NCBI GenBank assembly: GCA_951799445.1
Contig: OX637288.1
Location: 30,049,288-30,113,287 of the forward strand
DNA length: 64,000 nt
Reading direction: 5' to 3'
From: Pseudisothecium myosuroides
Lineage: Eukaryota > Streptophyta > Bryopsida > Hypnales > Lembophyllaceae
Part shown: piece by piece, positions 36,163-48,900 of the stretch
Layout: every line of letters begins with the position of its first letter
Numbering within the stretch: position 1 is the stretch's first letter
Made by a program: the position numbers and the translations under genes
The notes under the pieces: model-generated
What the model saw: only the letters and a program-made list of their open reading frames with translations
The model's database searches: none
Told to the model about the DNA's origin: nothing

Positions 36163-37072
36163 CACTAAAATTGGTAAATAGTGTTGGGTGATAATTAGTG
36201 TTGTCCCTTGTTTTTTTACCTCCAACACTATTTTCCAACATATGTGTAAGTAGTGCTGGGGCACTTACCTCCTGCCATCAAATTCTACCCCTTCCCTAAC
36301 AAACTGTGTTTTCCGCCTCTTGTCGTCAAAATCTGGCCCTTCCCTGGAAAATTATAATTTCCGACTCCCATCGTCTAATTCTGACCCTTCCCTAGGACAC
36401 TATGGTTTCCGCCTCATGTCGTCTAATTCCTTCTCTAAAAAAACTTTCATTTTTGCTTGCTTGCTTGCCCCACTTTTCCCTTGTCCGGTGGCTGCCTTGC
36501 AGAGATTGTAAAAGAAGAGGTGGAGGAGCTCTCTGGTCCATCACTTGCAAGAGGCTCCTTTCACAAAGGTGGGTGGGTGGGTTTATACTCTGTGGTTTCC
36601 TGCTCTATGGTTTCCCGCCGCTTGATTTCAAACTTCCGTTGCCTATATCTTTTTTTTTATGTATGTGATTGAACATTGGATGACACCATTGGATTTGTCT
36701 TTCTCTCCTCTATTTCCTTTGAAAAATAGTTTTTTTTTTGGTCGCCACTTTCTTTTTCAGCATTTCAGCATTTTTTTTTAGCATTTTAGCATTTTTCAGC
36801 AATTCAGCATTTCATTTATTTATTTTAACATTTCATTATTTATTTCAGCATTTCAGCATCTCATTGTCTATTTCAGCATTTCATTTAGTTCCCATCTAAC
36901 ACTAAATGCACTCTTGTAAAAGTTCTGACTCTCTTTGTCATTCATCTAATTTTACTATCGAGCTAAAATAGTGTTAGATTGGGTAAATAATGTTCTAACA
37001 CTAACCTTGCAAATCACAATTAGTGTTACTGTTGACAATTAGTGTAGCCAACACTATTTACCAATTTTAGTG
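36163..37072. mobile_element. 910-bp element with CACTAAAATTGG ends
   Basis: It starts CACTAAAATTGGTAAATAGT and ends ACTATTTACCAATTTTAGTG, flanked by TA on each side. The empty site in the right copy reads atcacTAttcctag. The interior holds three ~50-bp tandem units with ccgcctc.tgtcgtc (36270-36430), a cagcatttca simple repeat (36757-36892) and subterminal inverted repeats. No transposase is present. The terminus is CACTA-like but the visible flank duplication is two bases, so the superfamily is uncertain. Confidence 0.75.
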
Positions 37073-37125
37073 TATTTCTAGTTAAACCTTCCTTTGACAC
37101 CATTGTTACAATTGGAGACACCATT

Positions 37126-38066
37126 GTTACAATATGTGCACTAATTGCTACTGAGCCCTAATTACAGTACTATCATTACACTCATCAAATTTTTATATTT
37201 TCTTATTTGCAAGTGAAAAGAGGTTCCAACACACCAAAGAACGCAACATTTTAATATTGTATGCAAAAGTTATGAAGGAACAAAGTTTGGTTCTAAAAGC
37301 ATTTCTTCCTTTAGTTGTGTTGTTTAATGCAATGGGCACTATTCCTGGGGGGGAAAAATAGTGTTTCTTCCACATAGGTACAAAATTGATTTTGGAAATG
37401 TACACAAAGTGAAGATGGCAGTTTAAGGTCAGTGGTGCATTTGGAAGTACTCACCTTATTAGTTCATCTCTAAGTTAAGGGCATCGATGTCAACAAAAAA
37501 ATAAAAAATAAGTTGAAGGTATTACCAAATGCAGTCCGGACTTTGGCTTACAAAATATTGCAGATCTAACTTTTCACTGTTTTGGAATTAGAAGTTGAAA
37601 TTTCTTATCATTGGAAGTGCATTCAAAAATACTTTGGATAGTTACAAGAAAATTCAAATTTAAACATTGAATAATGAAAATAAACCACTTCATAAGCTAG
37701 CTAAAAGACAAAAATTATAGAGAAGATGGCAAATCATAGTTATTAATGCACATTTCACTCCAAATTGCACTAAGTGCAAAGTGCATTGGTAACCGAGTGT
37801 ATTACTCATGAATATTCATAGTAATTGCATATCTTGTCTAATGTTTTTTTTAATATTTTGAAGATTCATGATTTTCAATTGCTAGTATAATTAATTGTAA
37901 AGTGTGTGCTATGCAAGACTAGGAGTTGGAGTTTGAAAGAAACACAAAATGGAACTTTTTGGAGCATCCAAATTGGAATTTGATGGAGTTTGATACTGTG
38001 TTTCTTTTATCACTATTCCTAGTTAAACCTTCCTCTGACACCATTGTTACAATTGGAGACAACCTT
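37126..38066 (+). repeat. tandem duplication, right copy (insertion-free)
   Basis: This is the direct repeat of 34640-37125 without its three transposons, so it provides empty-site controls. No gene is recognised in the unit. Reverse frames such as 37193-37405 are not convincing. Confidence 0.85.
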
Positions 38067-38969
38067 CCTAATTAAGAGCATTGCCACCGTGGGGTGGCCA
38101 ATTCCCCACAGTTTAAAGGCGTTGGTGGCTCTACTCACTTCTAGGGCCCTGCAACTACAATTCCTTGTAGCGTCACACGCTAGTATGATCTAGTTTCCGC
38201 ATGTAGGTTGATTACATTTATTCACTTTTAAAGGACAAATGGGAGGATTGTGGAAATCATCCTTTTGGCTACTGTGGGAATCATTGGCTTAAAAAAATGG
38301 AAAAGCACTCATTGGAAGTTAAACTATTATAGAAGACCTTCCCTTTTCCCAACAAAATTTCAAAGATGAATAGTTGCACTTCTATCCTATACAAGGAATT
38401 CTCTCTCATTCATCGGACGCAAAATGTCCGCTTCAACGTTTAAGGGTTAAAAAGCAAGCAAGAATACAAAAATAATCAATGGAAAAGTAATCAATGCAAC
38501 AAGATAATTCAAAAAACGATTGAAAAGCTATCAGCCTAGGACTCTCCGCAAATCTTACGACGCACGGGAAGCTGTGGAAAAAACAACCACTACACAATAG
38601 TGAAATTAGGTTGCCTTAACAATTAGGTTGCCTTCCATCAAGAAAATTAGTTTATAAGCCATCAAATTCAAAAAATATTTCTAAAAATATTTTCATTTGT
38701 ACACGTGGAGGTTCAAGAGTCCCAATTACAACAATACCTAATTCAAAAGTATTGCATTCTTGTACAGAAATTGAAAATATTTATATAGTGTAAAATGTTG
38801 AGAAATTAGTTTAGGGCAACCTAATTTCACTATTTTATGTACATATCATACGCCTGGTGGTTCAAAATTTGTTGGCTGCACACCGATGGGGGCGATTGGA
38901 CTCCCAAACCTGGCCTATGATGTCCTGGCCATGTAGGTTGAGCCACAGTGGGGATACTCTAACTCTACT
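38067..38969. other. intergenic, eroded repeats
   Basis: The segment 38250-38415 is related to 16086-16265. A piggyBac-like right end, GTTTAAGGG TTAA, is present at 38438-38450, but its left partner was not found. There is no gene. Confidence 0.4.
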
Positions 38970-40300
38970 AAGGTAGGAGGCTCAGGAATGGAGCATCTAA
39001 GGGCTGTTCCGCCTTTTTCATGTATATGGACGGGAGTATTTTAAGCTCGTTTTTCAGACATGAGGAATCTAACCCAAGTGGTTTCGTATTTTTCCGAGCA
39101 TTTTTGAATTATTTATGAATTTTCAAACGAGTTGGGCTGTAGGTCTCTATTTGTGATCCTAGGTCTTTCATAATCGGTTCACTTGCAATTCTGATTAAAA
39201 ATGAAAAAAGCAAAGAGAATGATTGGCTCTTGTAATTAACCCCTAAAGGCCCAAGGCCTTTTTTCTGCCCAAAAACCATCAAAACTGCCATTTCTATAGC
39301 AAGGAGTAAAAAAAAATGAAAAATGTTTTTTTTTCACATCTAACCGTAGGATCTTAAACCTAACTAGTATGAGAATGTGTGGAAAAAATTTCAGAATTTT
39401 TGACCGCTCAGATTGCAAGAAATCTGCGTTTAAAGTGGAAAAAACAAGTATTTCAGCACATTGTGGGACTTGATTTTTTGACTTTAAACATTTTTCACTT
39501 AAAATTTTTGCACTACAGAGTTTTGTGCTTCAAATCTTTATAGTGGAGAATTGAGTTGAGAGTCTAGGAAAAAAAATAATATTAAAAAAAACTTAATTAT
39601 CATTCCTAAAAAAATTATTAAGTAGAAGTAGGTACGAGATAGAAGGAAAATCTAAAACATTAATATATTTTAGATGGAACTAAAATACACTAATGAGATT
39701 GTTCTAGCAAGTAAACTAAACCATGAGAATTTTTTTTTTTTTTTTTTAAATTGCAAAAATAGCATTTAGAAATGAATTTTACAAGTTATTTTTTTCAAGA
39801 AGATGCTCTAACTGCCCGAAAAACAAGAATATCCATAACTTTCTCATAACAAATCCAAATGAAATGAATCAAAGCTTTCCAGATAGACAAAAATATAATC
39901 TACAAGAAAAAAAATATTAAAAAAAAAAAAATCAAATTTTTGCCAAATTTTTCTTGCTGCCCAGACTGCCCAGTTACGGAAAAAAGTAACATATTTGGCC
40001 ATAACTTTTGACTCCTATTTCCAAATGTCTTGAAATTTAGTGCATATGAAAGATATTCCTTGCGCCCACCTTCTATCAAAATTTCAGCTTAAAATATGGA
40101 AATCTCTAGTCACACGGACCTGCCCAAAATTTCTATACGGCCAAAAAACGCAGTTCGATCCTTAAGGGGTTAATGAATGTTTTTTTCCTTAATTCATTCA
40201 ATGACTATTCTAGTCAATTTCAGAACCAAATCATGTCCATTTTACAGCGATCTATATGGTCCATTCTTAATGCCCGCTCCATTTTACAGCCTCCTACCTT
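38970..40300. mobile_element. AAGGTAGGAGG-family MITE interrupted by a nested element
   Basis: The outer ends AAGGTAGGAGG (38970) and CCTCCTACCTT (40300) match the 32906 and 63023 family. The internal ttttcagacatgaggaatctaacccaag and gaattatttatgaattt blocks also match. The 938-bp TTAA element at 39236-40173 interrupts it, so this family was present before that insertion. Confidence 0.7.
39236..40173. mobile_element. piggyBac-like MITE, 0.9-kb class, copy 2 (nested)
   Basis: TTAA CCCCTAAAGGCCCAAGG at the left and TTAAGGGG TTAA at the right, with TTAA on both sides. It is related in inverted orientation to 14704-15618 and in the same orientation to 60638-61822 (the taggatctta and gaatgtgtggaaaaaattt blocks). 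It has no coding frame and is inserted inside the AAGGTAGGAGG-family element. Confidence 0.78.
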
Positions 40301-41451
40301 AGGGTCCCCTGGACTGGTTTTTTCCTCCAACAATGCTGGATGGCTTATTTTGATGTTGTTGGGTGTTTTTCACCTTAGAGCATATTCCATCAGATGAGCA
40401 TCTGTAACTGATAAAACTTTAGCAGAAGTATCTCGTTTCAAACCACAAAAAAAAGCTTTCCTGCCCATACTAATTGTGCCATCCACATCATCGCCAATAC
40501 AATGGATGGAAGTCAGCGGATGGCCTCAAGTAACTTAGTCCAGAATGGAGACTCTTGAATGCGTGTCCTGCAAATTCTTTACTGTAGTCAATGTTGCAAC
40601 TATTCCTTTCAAGTTATTTATGCTCCACCAACCAACCATCTTCATTTCCTCCCATTCCATAAATTGAGGAAGAGGAGGTCCAAACTTCAACTCTGAAAGC
40701 GTAAGCGTACTGTACTTGATAGGCGACACTCACCCTTCCTTAGATCAAGGCCTGATGAGGGTGTGGTTGACTGAAGGCAAGGAAATTGGGGCCATGGAAT
40801 CCACAAAGTCCCGGAGGGTATCAGTAAAGTACAAGCATGAATTTGGGTCAAGCTGGTTCCTTTGATAAAGTAGTCTAGTCATGCAGAAATAAAAAAGACC
40901 AAAGGGTGGTCAAGATTTCCAAAATTAAGAAGATGTATTATGAAATGAAATAAAAAAAACAACAATTGAATAATGATTCTCAAACAATAGTTGTAAAAAA
41001 ATGATCTATAGGTTTTGTCTATACAAATAGATCAACCAGTAAACTAATTAATATTTTTCAATTAAATTTGAAGCCAAAAAATAAAAATTCCTTCTAAAAT
41101 CGATTGTAGATTGAACATTTGTGATTTTTGCAAGACTTTTTTCTCTTCTTTAAGTTCAAAACATTAAGTTCTAATCACAACAATTTTCCAAGATTTTCAT
41201 TTTACCTTTTTGCTCAAGTTATTTTTGAAGGATTATTTTTTGAACTAAAAAAGTTACTTTTTGAGGCCAAATCTAACAATTCTCTTTGAAATGTAAAATA
41301 TTTGCAATGCAAAGTTTTTAGAATCAATACTATATAATGTTAAAGAACTAACAAAGAATCTTCAATAAAATCAATGGATGGAAAAACACGTTTTTGCATT
41401 CTTAAAATGTGTTTGCATTCATTCATTGTTCAAAATTTGAACATATAGTCC
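40301..41451. other. intergenic AT-rich DNA, no gene
   Basis: A short block near 40320-40375 resembles the dispersed repeat at 20600/32120. The rest has no recognisable feature. Confidence 0.4.
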
Positions 41452-42105
41452 TTAACCCCTAAATGCCCAAGGCCTGTTTTGAGTTTCTTGGAATTTGCTC
41501 TAACTTGAACAAAATGCCAACATTTTGATAAGTTGTATCAATTTTTTTGAATTGTAACCGTACAAATTCAAACTAGACATGTTAGAGATCTCATAGGAAA
41601 AGAAAACACAACATTATCACTTATGGAGCGAAAGATTATAATGTTTGACCATGAGGGTGTTAAAACTGCAAAAGTGATGCAAAGTCTTTTAATCCTCTTT
41701 TCAAAAGTTAAATCTAAAAAATTGGTGACCAAAAAAATATGAGGTTAAAGAGCCTAATATATATAATCCCAATCAATTTACGTCTTCTTAAAATCTACTC
41801 TATAATTTTTTAAAATGAATTTTGAATGTGAATTTTCCTCCAAGATCTAGTGTATTTGAGGCTCATTTCCAAGAGCTCTCAACACTATGAGAAGTCAAGA
41901 TTGCACTAGGTACCCTTGCACAAAATCTTGAATAGAAAAATCACTATCATTTATTTTCAAGATCAGATTTTTTATGCTAAAACTAGACTTCAAGAAGAAC
42001 TTTCTAAAAATTTACACTACTAAAAATAGCAACTTGGTTAAGTTTTATTTAACTTCAAAGTTTTGCAAACACCAGATTTGGGTGCCTCGGGCATTTAGGG
42101 GTTAA
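41452..42105. mobile_element. piggyBac-like MITE, 650-bp class, copy 2 (best-preserved ends)
   Basis: TTAA CCCCTAAATGCCCAAGGC opens it and GCCTCGGGCATTTAGGGG TTAA closes it, 654 bp. There is perfect TTAA at each side and a terminal inverted repeat with one mismatch in 18 bases. The interior matches 5582-6229 collinearly. It has no coding capacity. Its right end lies about 800 bases from the SPINDLY stop codon. Confidence 0.85.
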
Positions 42106-42914
42106 AGAGTCTGCTAAATAAGTTACAAGTTACAACTTGCCCTTCAAGCACCTATGGATGGTAACCCAGCAGTGTCAAATGGAGCATGTTCAGGTCTAAT
42201 TCATGAAGTCCTGCAAATCACATTATATCAAGGGAAAGGTGATTATTTTACATCGATTTTCACAACTCAAAAGTACCCTTTTCTGTTCTCACAAGTCACA
42301 ACTCAATAATGAATTCAAGTGATACCTGCAACAATGGACACCAAGGTTAATCATGCATTAATACAGAGGTCAACTTCTGGAGACCAGAAGATAATTCATG
42401 CAAAGAATCAATCACCACCTAGACTTCATTTCATAATGCTCAAAAAGTGACATCTCCACATTGGCAAGGGCCTGAAGAGTTGATGCAGACATTTCAGCTT
42501 CCAAAGACCTCATCAACTTCGCCTGGGGCAATAAGGGCATTGTATCCGTATTCAAATTCCTCGTCTCAGTTCTTCCCTGCAATAAAACCTACGGCACTCT
42601 CATTTTATCTAAACAAGGAATAAAGAAAAGTTACTGATCTCGAAGTCATCTATTAGAGCTTTAGTTAAAAAAAACGAATAGTAGCAGACCACCCGATAAA
42701 AATGATTCATCGAACAGGTTCAGGAAGGAGCCCTAGACTAAGAAAGAACCCGTCAACGTCCAGCATTTTCTCTCATTTTTGACACTCATTTTGACCCATA
42801 TACCTTTACTTTTTCAATCATTCTAAAATCTCAGCTCAGAGTATATACGAAAAATATAAATGAAACCAAAACTCACAGTTGTCCACTCACATCAAAAAAG
42901 CTGGCACCCTTTAA
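42106..42914 (-). other. SPINDLY 3' UTR and downstream flank
   Basis: This is non-coding sequence following the stop codon at 42915-42917 (minus strand). Part must be 3' UTR. No confident poly(A) signal was chosen and no other gene is seen. Confidence 0.4.
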
Positions 42915-45900
42915 CTACTCATCTGCCCCGAGAACTTCCACGGTGCCGGGTTGATCAGGAGAACTTGGGCTTCGTTTCTGGCACTTGGTGCGTGTCTCGC
43001 CCAAGCTGTTGCCCTCTGTAGTGGATAGAGTTGAAGTCGGCGAAGGAGTAGTGGCTGTGATTGCACCAACTGCAGCAGAGCCGGCCTCCTTCATTGGCAA
43101 GTCAGTGACATCCCCGAAGGTGCTCGTTGAGCGGTTAGTTATGAGGGCCTCATTGTTTTCTGCTTCCTTCTGTGTCTCCAAGGAAATACCTCCATCACAG
43201 TAACGATGCCACAATCGCCGGTAATTTTCCTCAAGCCCCTTGACAAAATTGGGACCATCGCAAAGGTATGACTTGAGCATCTTCTCACGAAGTCCCAGTC
43301 GTAAACTCGCAAGCGACGAGACATTCGACGCTAGTTCTACTGCTTTGTCTATGTAGTCATCCTCTGTCTTCACTACGAGGTCATCCAGACCTGCACCGCC
43401 AAGAATGAAAATGCATGCTCAATAAAACTACTGAAGAATAAGACCTCCGTTTGAACTTAGAGAGCTCCACACTCCTAACTACTTAACACTAGTGCCCCGA
43501 TGGCCAAAAATGCCTCCTCCCATATCTACAGGAGTTGGAAGTAAACCATTCAGGAAGCTTCAAGGATGGTAACAAAATATGCCACTAGAAATCAGAAATC
43601 CTACTTCACATTTCTGAAAAATGGAAAAATGGTTTGAGATTTACTATGAATCGACTATGAACTTCTCAATTGGATGAACTTCTCATGTGGACTTTCTATT
43701 TTAGCTTGGGCACTTGGGGCTTAATATTGTCTACGGCATCCGAGGAAAGGAATGATATACTTACCAACTTGATGCAGGAGTGTGACGCCCACATTGTGAG
43801 CATGCACCTTCCCAGCCATCGTTATACAGGGTACACCCATATAGAGCGACTCACATGTGGTGGTTGTGCCTGCATACGGAAATGTGTCCAAACTGCATGG
43901 GAGCAATCCGTTGATGAGACGCTAATCATATCGCACTCAAATACATTATCTAAAAATGTGGTTAATTATCTAATTATGTAATTAAATCATCCTTACACAT
44001 TCCATCAGATGATAAGTTCTTCTCAGCAAGACAAAAAGGTTTGCTCTCGAGTGTATAATGTAATTAAGAGCTTGTTCTCAGAAAATCTTACGCAAGTAGA
44101 AAAGATAAGCACCTTATATCCATGAGAGAATACGCTTGCATATGATCATGGTTCAAAAGAATCAATGGTAGCAAGTCCACTCGAAGTGATTCAACACCGA
44201 GTTCCTCGAGCTTTGCCAGAAAGCCCTCTCTAACGCTGTCGCAGCAGAAAGGCTTGCACTTCACCACAAGCCGAGAACTAGGAACCTTACACAATATCCT
44301 TGCCCACACTCGTAGAACACGTGGCGTCATCTGCATAACACACTCCGATTGAGCATTCCTCGCTTTCAACAGAAAAGGTCACATCACAATGAAGATCTTG
44401 TGCAAAAGGAGGAAAAACATCTGCGTTGATGTTACATCACAAAGCGTAAAGCTGCGATATTTCATAGGTGTTATCTATCTTCCATCAGGGTCTTGTTTGT
44501 GCTTCAAGTGCTTTTAAAATCTAGCAAGCAGAAAATGATTCTTAAAGCTGTCGTACCCTAGACTAGTCCACGACAGATAGCTCAAACCTAATAAACCCAT
44601 ACTTAGCGGCATTACTTTAAGTTGCTGATACAATCTCACCCCGCATGTATGACTATTAGGATTTATATCCTCAAAATCCCCATTAAAAGAAGAAAATCTT
44701 GACCTAGGAATTCAGAACAAAAATGATCAGATATAGGATATAGATTGCAGAATATAATTTCTTACCTTGGCAAGATTGTTGAAGCTGCCAAAAGTAATAA
44801 ACCCATTACTAAGAGCAGGCGTTGGAGAAACAGGTCCAGTCTCTGGGGATGGGGTGTAGCACAAGAAACAGCCTGGTAACCTAATAAGCTCCTCAACATG
44901 CCTACAAGACCCAACAATGCCTGTTAGACTATATGCAGAATATGGCTTGGAGGAAGAAATGTAATTCCAACGAAATATATCAGCAATACGCAGGAAAAAG
45001 CCAGCTTACTTCTGCGTAGTAGATGGAGGATCTGCCAATGCATCTGTAAAACGGTAGTCAATGGTTGGTAAACCAGTACTGTTGGGATATCCGATCCACG
45101 TTGCCTAAGTCAACAGAAGAAAAACAAGAAGTAAATTAGAAGGCGCAACAAGACGAGAAATTAGATAGGTAAATAGCAATACGATATCTGGCGGTTAAAT
45201 TTTATCAGGGTCTGTCTGGGTCACCTTCGTTCAAATGTACAACACTGCTGTCTCAAGAATCCAGGAAATCTACTTGCGTTAAACACATTACTTGACATCT
45301 GAATTTTGAAGTAGTATATAAGAAAGACCTGAACAGGAGCAGATCGGCATGCCATGACCCCAAGGCGATTATTAGCTGTATGTCCAGTAAGCTCCACAAA
45401 GATATCAATCTTATCTTCTCTGACCATACCAGCTACCTTCTTTTCATCGATACCATAAACTTCTCTCCAAGTACCACCTTTCTTAAGCACAATGTCCTTG
45501 AATCTCTGTGTTTTAGCATCCGTCTGAGACAGAACAACGTCAAGAACTCTGGGTGAAAATATATCACAATGTATCATACTTCATTAAAATATAGCAGTGC
45601 AATGGTTCCATTGCAGGATAAAGGGTAATCTAAAGCCCTCAGTGGAAACTTGACTTTCGGAAAATCAGGGCATGAAAAATGGGGCATACCTTGACAACTG
45701 CAGAATATACCACCAGGTGATAATTATTGTAGTCGTGGTGCACCAGAGGAGCTTCAATAAAGTAAGATACAGAATGAGTGAAGTAATCAGGGGATATATA
45801 GCCAATTGTCAGTGGCCGATCCCGTTCTTTAGAATTACTCCAAGTAGAAAATTCGGGATAAAGTCGATTAAATCGCTTTCCCCAATCCCTGAAGGCACAT

Positions 45901-48900
45901 GAAATTTGACTCAGAGGGGAGAATGAGAAATTCAGGTACTTTGCTCAAGTCTTTCAAACAATAGAAACAAATCAGTCCGACGGTTAAGAAAAACTGACAA
46001 CAATTACAGAAGATGCTGATTTCTTGCCGTTTCAATATTGGCGGCCAAATGCAGTAAACGTCTCAGTATAAATGTACCTCCAGACACAAAGATCTAATTT
46101 GGTCCTAACTAGAGGATACTCAGTCCTTTGAAGTATAAAGTCAGTACACTGCATTTTCCACCAGGGTTTGTATATAAAATCCTAAACAAGTCTGGAAACC
46201 TCTTTGGATGACAAATATTCAAGGCCAGAACTGAAAAATACCTGTGAGCGTCGTACAGTTTGTCATCATCGCCCTCATAAATATAATTCATAGCCAGAAG
46301 GCGATTCTGAAATTGCAGAGGTGGCAAGAATTTGAGTACGTGCCACTAGTAGAAACAACACGCTTTGACAAAAAAAGAGGATATGGTTGAGAGGGGTTGG
46401 TGTATCACAAATTTTGTACCTGCCCCGCATTCCGAGAATCTGGATCAATGAGCAAGCAACGCTCATATGCCTCGATGGCAAGAGGAATGTTCCCCGCATC
46501 CCGGTGCAAAACACCTGCACATGAGTTTGCACATAAGTTGGCGGGATTTAATTGCAAGCAAAGATTTATTATTATACGAGCTACTAGGTCTCAACTCAAT
46601 TAAGTAAGAGTCAAAGATGACAATAAATTTCGCAAAACCCAGGCAATTAGACATTGGGCATAACATTGGCTAGTCCCTTGGATACTGTAGGAGGGATACT
46701 ACTAATCGGCAGGGATAAAATTACTCGTGTACCGTGAAGGGTGGAAATGATAAACTTCATAAAGTATTTAGTAAGAGACCAGCAATCATACCCAGATTGT
46801 TATATGCTTCAGCATAAGAAGGATTCGCCAAAATTGCCTTCTCAATCATACTAGCAGCAGAGTCCATCTTCCCCTGTTTATAACATAAGCAGATATTAAT
46901 CCGATAAACCTCACGCTTGCGACTGCCTCTAGCACGTTCATCTCACTCATGCAATGCGCCAGTTTGATGAACTTTCGGTAACAACTGAAGTCCATAAGAA
47001 AAAAACAGAGACACCTTGAAAGAATGGACATACCGCATGACAGCATCAAGTCTCACTTATTACTTAAAAACATATAGTAAACTCTAAAAACGTGCAAGAC
47101 CAGATTAAATACTGCTCCCAACATTGTAAGTCGTACCTGGACAGTGTACACAACCCCAAGATTGTTGAGTGACTGAGAAAAGTTAGGTTTTATTTGCAGT
47201 GCCATCTGTATTGTATAGCAAATAACACCCAAGTAAGTAAGTCATACGATACAACTTTCAGAAGTATTGATAGAAGCCAACCAAGGAACCAAAGTGTACA
47301 ACTCCTGAAAGGAAGATTTCAGGTCATAGACAAAATGCTAACTACATCTTCAAACTATAACTTACTCTCTATTAAGAAATCCCACCTGATAACATTCGAC
47401 GGCTTTATCAAGGTTGTCACGGTCCTTGTAAATGACACCCAGGTTGTTGCAAGCTTCTGCACAGAGAGGATTGAAATGTAGCCCCAGCTCGTACATCACC
47501 ACAGCCTGTGGACCAATGCTTATTAGTACAGACTAAGACGTGCAGTGTGGATCACAACCATTCGAACACAGCTGCTCTCAGGAACTAGAGCATCGGTGAT
47601 AGTAATATTATCATACATTTATAAACATGACATAAGTAACAGCTAAAGACAACTGGAGTGGAATTGAAAAATTACCATGTCAAATTTGAGGAGTTCCCCA
47701 TAGGCAACCCCTAGGTTATACATAGCATCCGCATAGTGCCAGTTATAAAGAAGGGCTTTCTTATAGTATGCAACTCCTTGATGAATGTCTCCCTCTATCT
47801 TGACCTGCATCATGATGATCCATTTAACATTTCGCTACATGCTGCCTGTTCAGTTTAAGTCAGAGAAATACTGTAAGCCATTGAAAAATAGTAGTTCCAC
47901 AGGGAAGTTGGAGATTCACTCATTCATGCATTGTAAACGATGCTGGAACAAACACCTAGTTCACTAAAATAGTAGTTTCTAACCTTGGTGCCGAGATCGG
48001 TCAAGGCGATGGCCATGTTGTTCTTCGCAATTTCAAAATTGGGTGATACCGCCAAGCACCTGTTCGGTAAAGGTGCACGAAACAAGGCATAAGACTAGTT
48101 CCAATTTTCCAGTGGGTCTCATCATTCCAATTGGAGTACTTGTGACCCTACGACTCAGAATCTACAACTTAAAGAGCAATTTAATAAATGCATCAAATAG
48201 GGAATTCAAAGATATCATATTTCGTAAGTGTTCAACACACCTTTCATAACAGGCAATGGCAGCATCCAAATCACCACGGTTCTTGTAGATAACTCCCATG
48301 TTGCAGTAGGCCTCTGCGTACATGGGTCTATGCACAGCAGCGTTTTCATAACAATTTAATGCCATATCGTACTGCATCATCTCCGAGTAGACAACTCCCA
48401 AGTTGTAATATGCTGGCTGCCAAGATTGAACAAATATGTCATCGTACAAGCTCCGGATTACTGATCAAGGTTTGATCCCCAGCAATGTGTTTAAGTTAAT
48501 GCTCAACATTATTGCAAATCCCTCCCAGAACAGGAAGCAGCTAAAGATCAGACCGACAAAGTCTAACTCAATACAAATCTCAGTATGGCAAAGAACAAGG
48601 TCAACTTACAGCATACCGACTGTCTGCCTTCAGAGCATCGTAATACTTCGCAAGGCCCTCTTGCACATGTCCCGACAGCTTCAGACTTGTACCTAGATCA
48701 GTAAGCACAATCGCAAGATTTTCTGAAGCTGCCTTGTAAGTGGGATCTGCCATTAAAGCCTTGCGGTATGCCTGGGTGATTTTAACAAACAATATGATCA
48801 GTATTATCGACACTAAGCAAAACAAACACAAAGTCCACCACTAGGATGATCTTCAGCAGGAAAGAGACTGGAATTCACATTTAAACTGCAGAATGAAGAC

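Larger units (their letters stand above)
34640..37125 (+). repeat. tandem duplication, left copy (carries three insertions)
   Basis: The unit starts around gcactaattgctactgagcc and ends around caccattgttacaattggagaca. It is directly repeated at 37126-38066 at high identity, in the same order throughout (for example tgaaaagaggttccaac, aagctagctaaaagacaaaaattatagagaagatggcaaatca). This copy is longer because it contains the elements at 34764-35024, 35163-35524 and 36163-37072, each missing from the right copy. Confidence 0.85.

Noticed and set aside
41452..42105. TTAA elements read as PIF/Harbinger (TTA/TAA target)
   Set aside because: With a 3-bp target the inverted repeats become asymmetric; TTAA with symmetric CCCC termini fits better, although a TA target cannot be excluded.
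43670..43981. Plus-strand 103-codon frame
   Set aside because: It is antisense to SPINDLY exon 43765-43892, which encodes the conserved AGTTTTCESLYMGVP motif.
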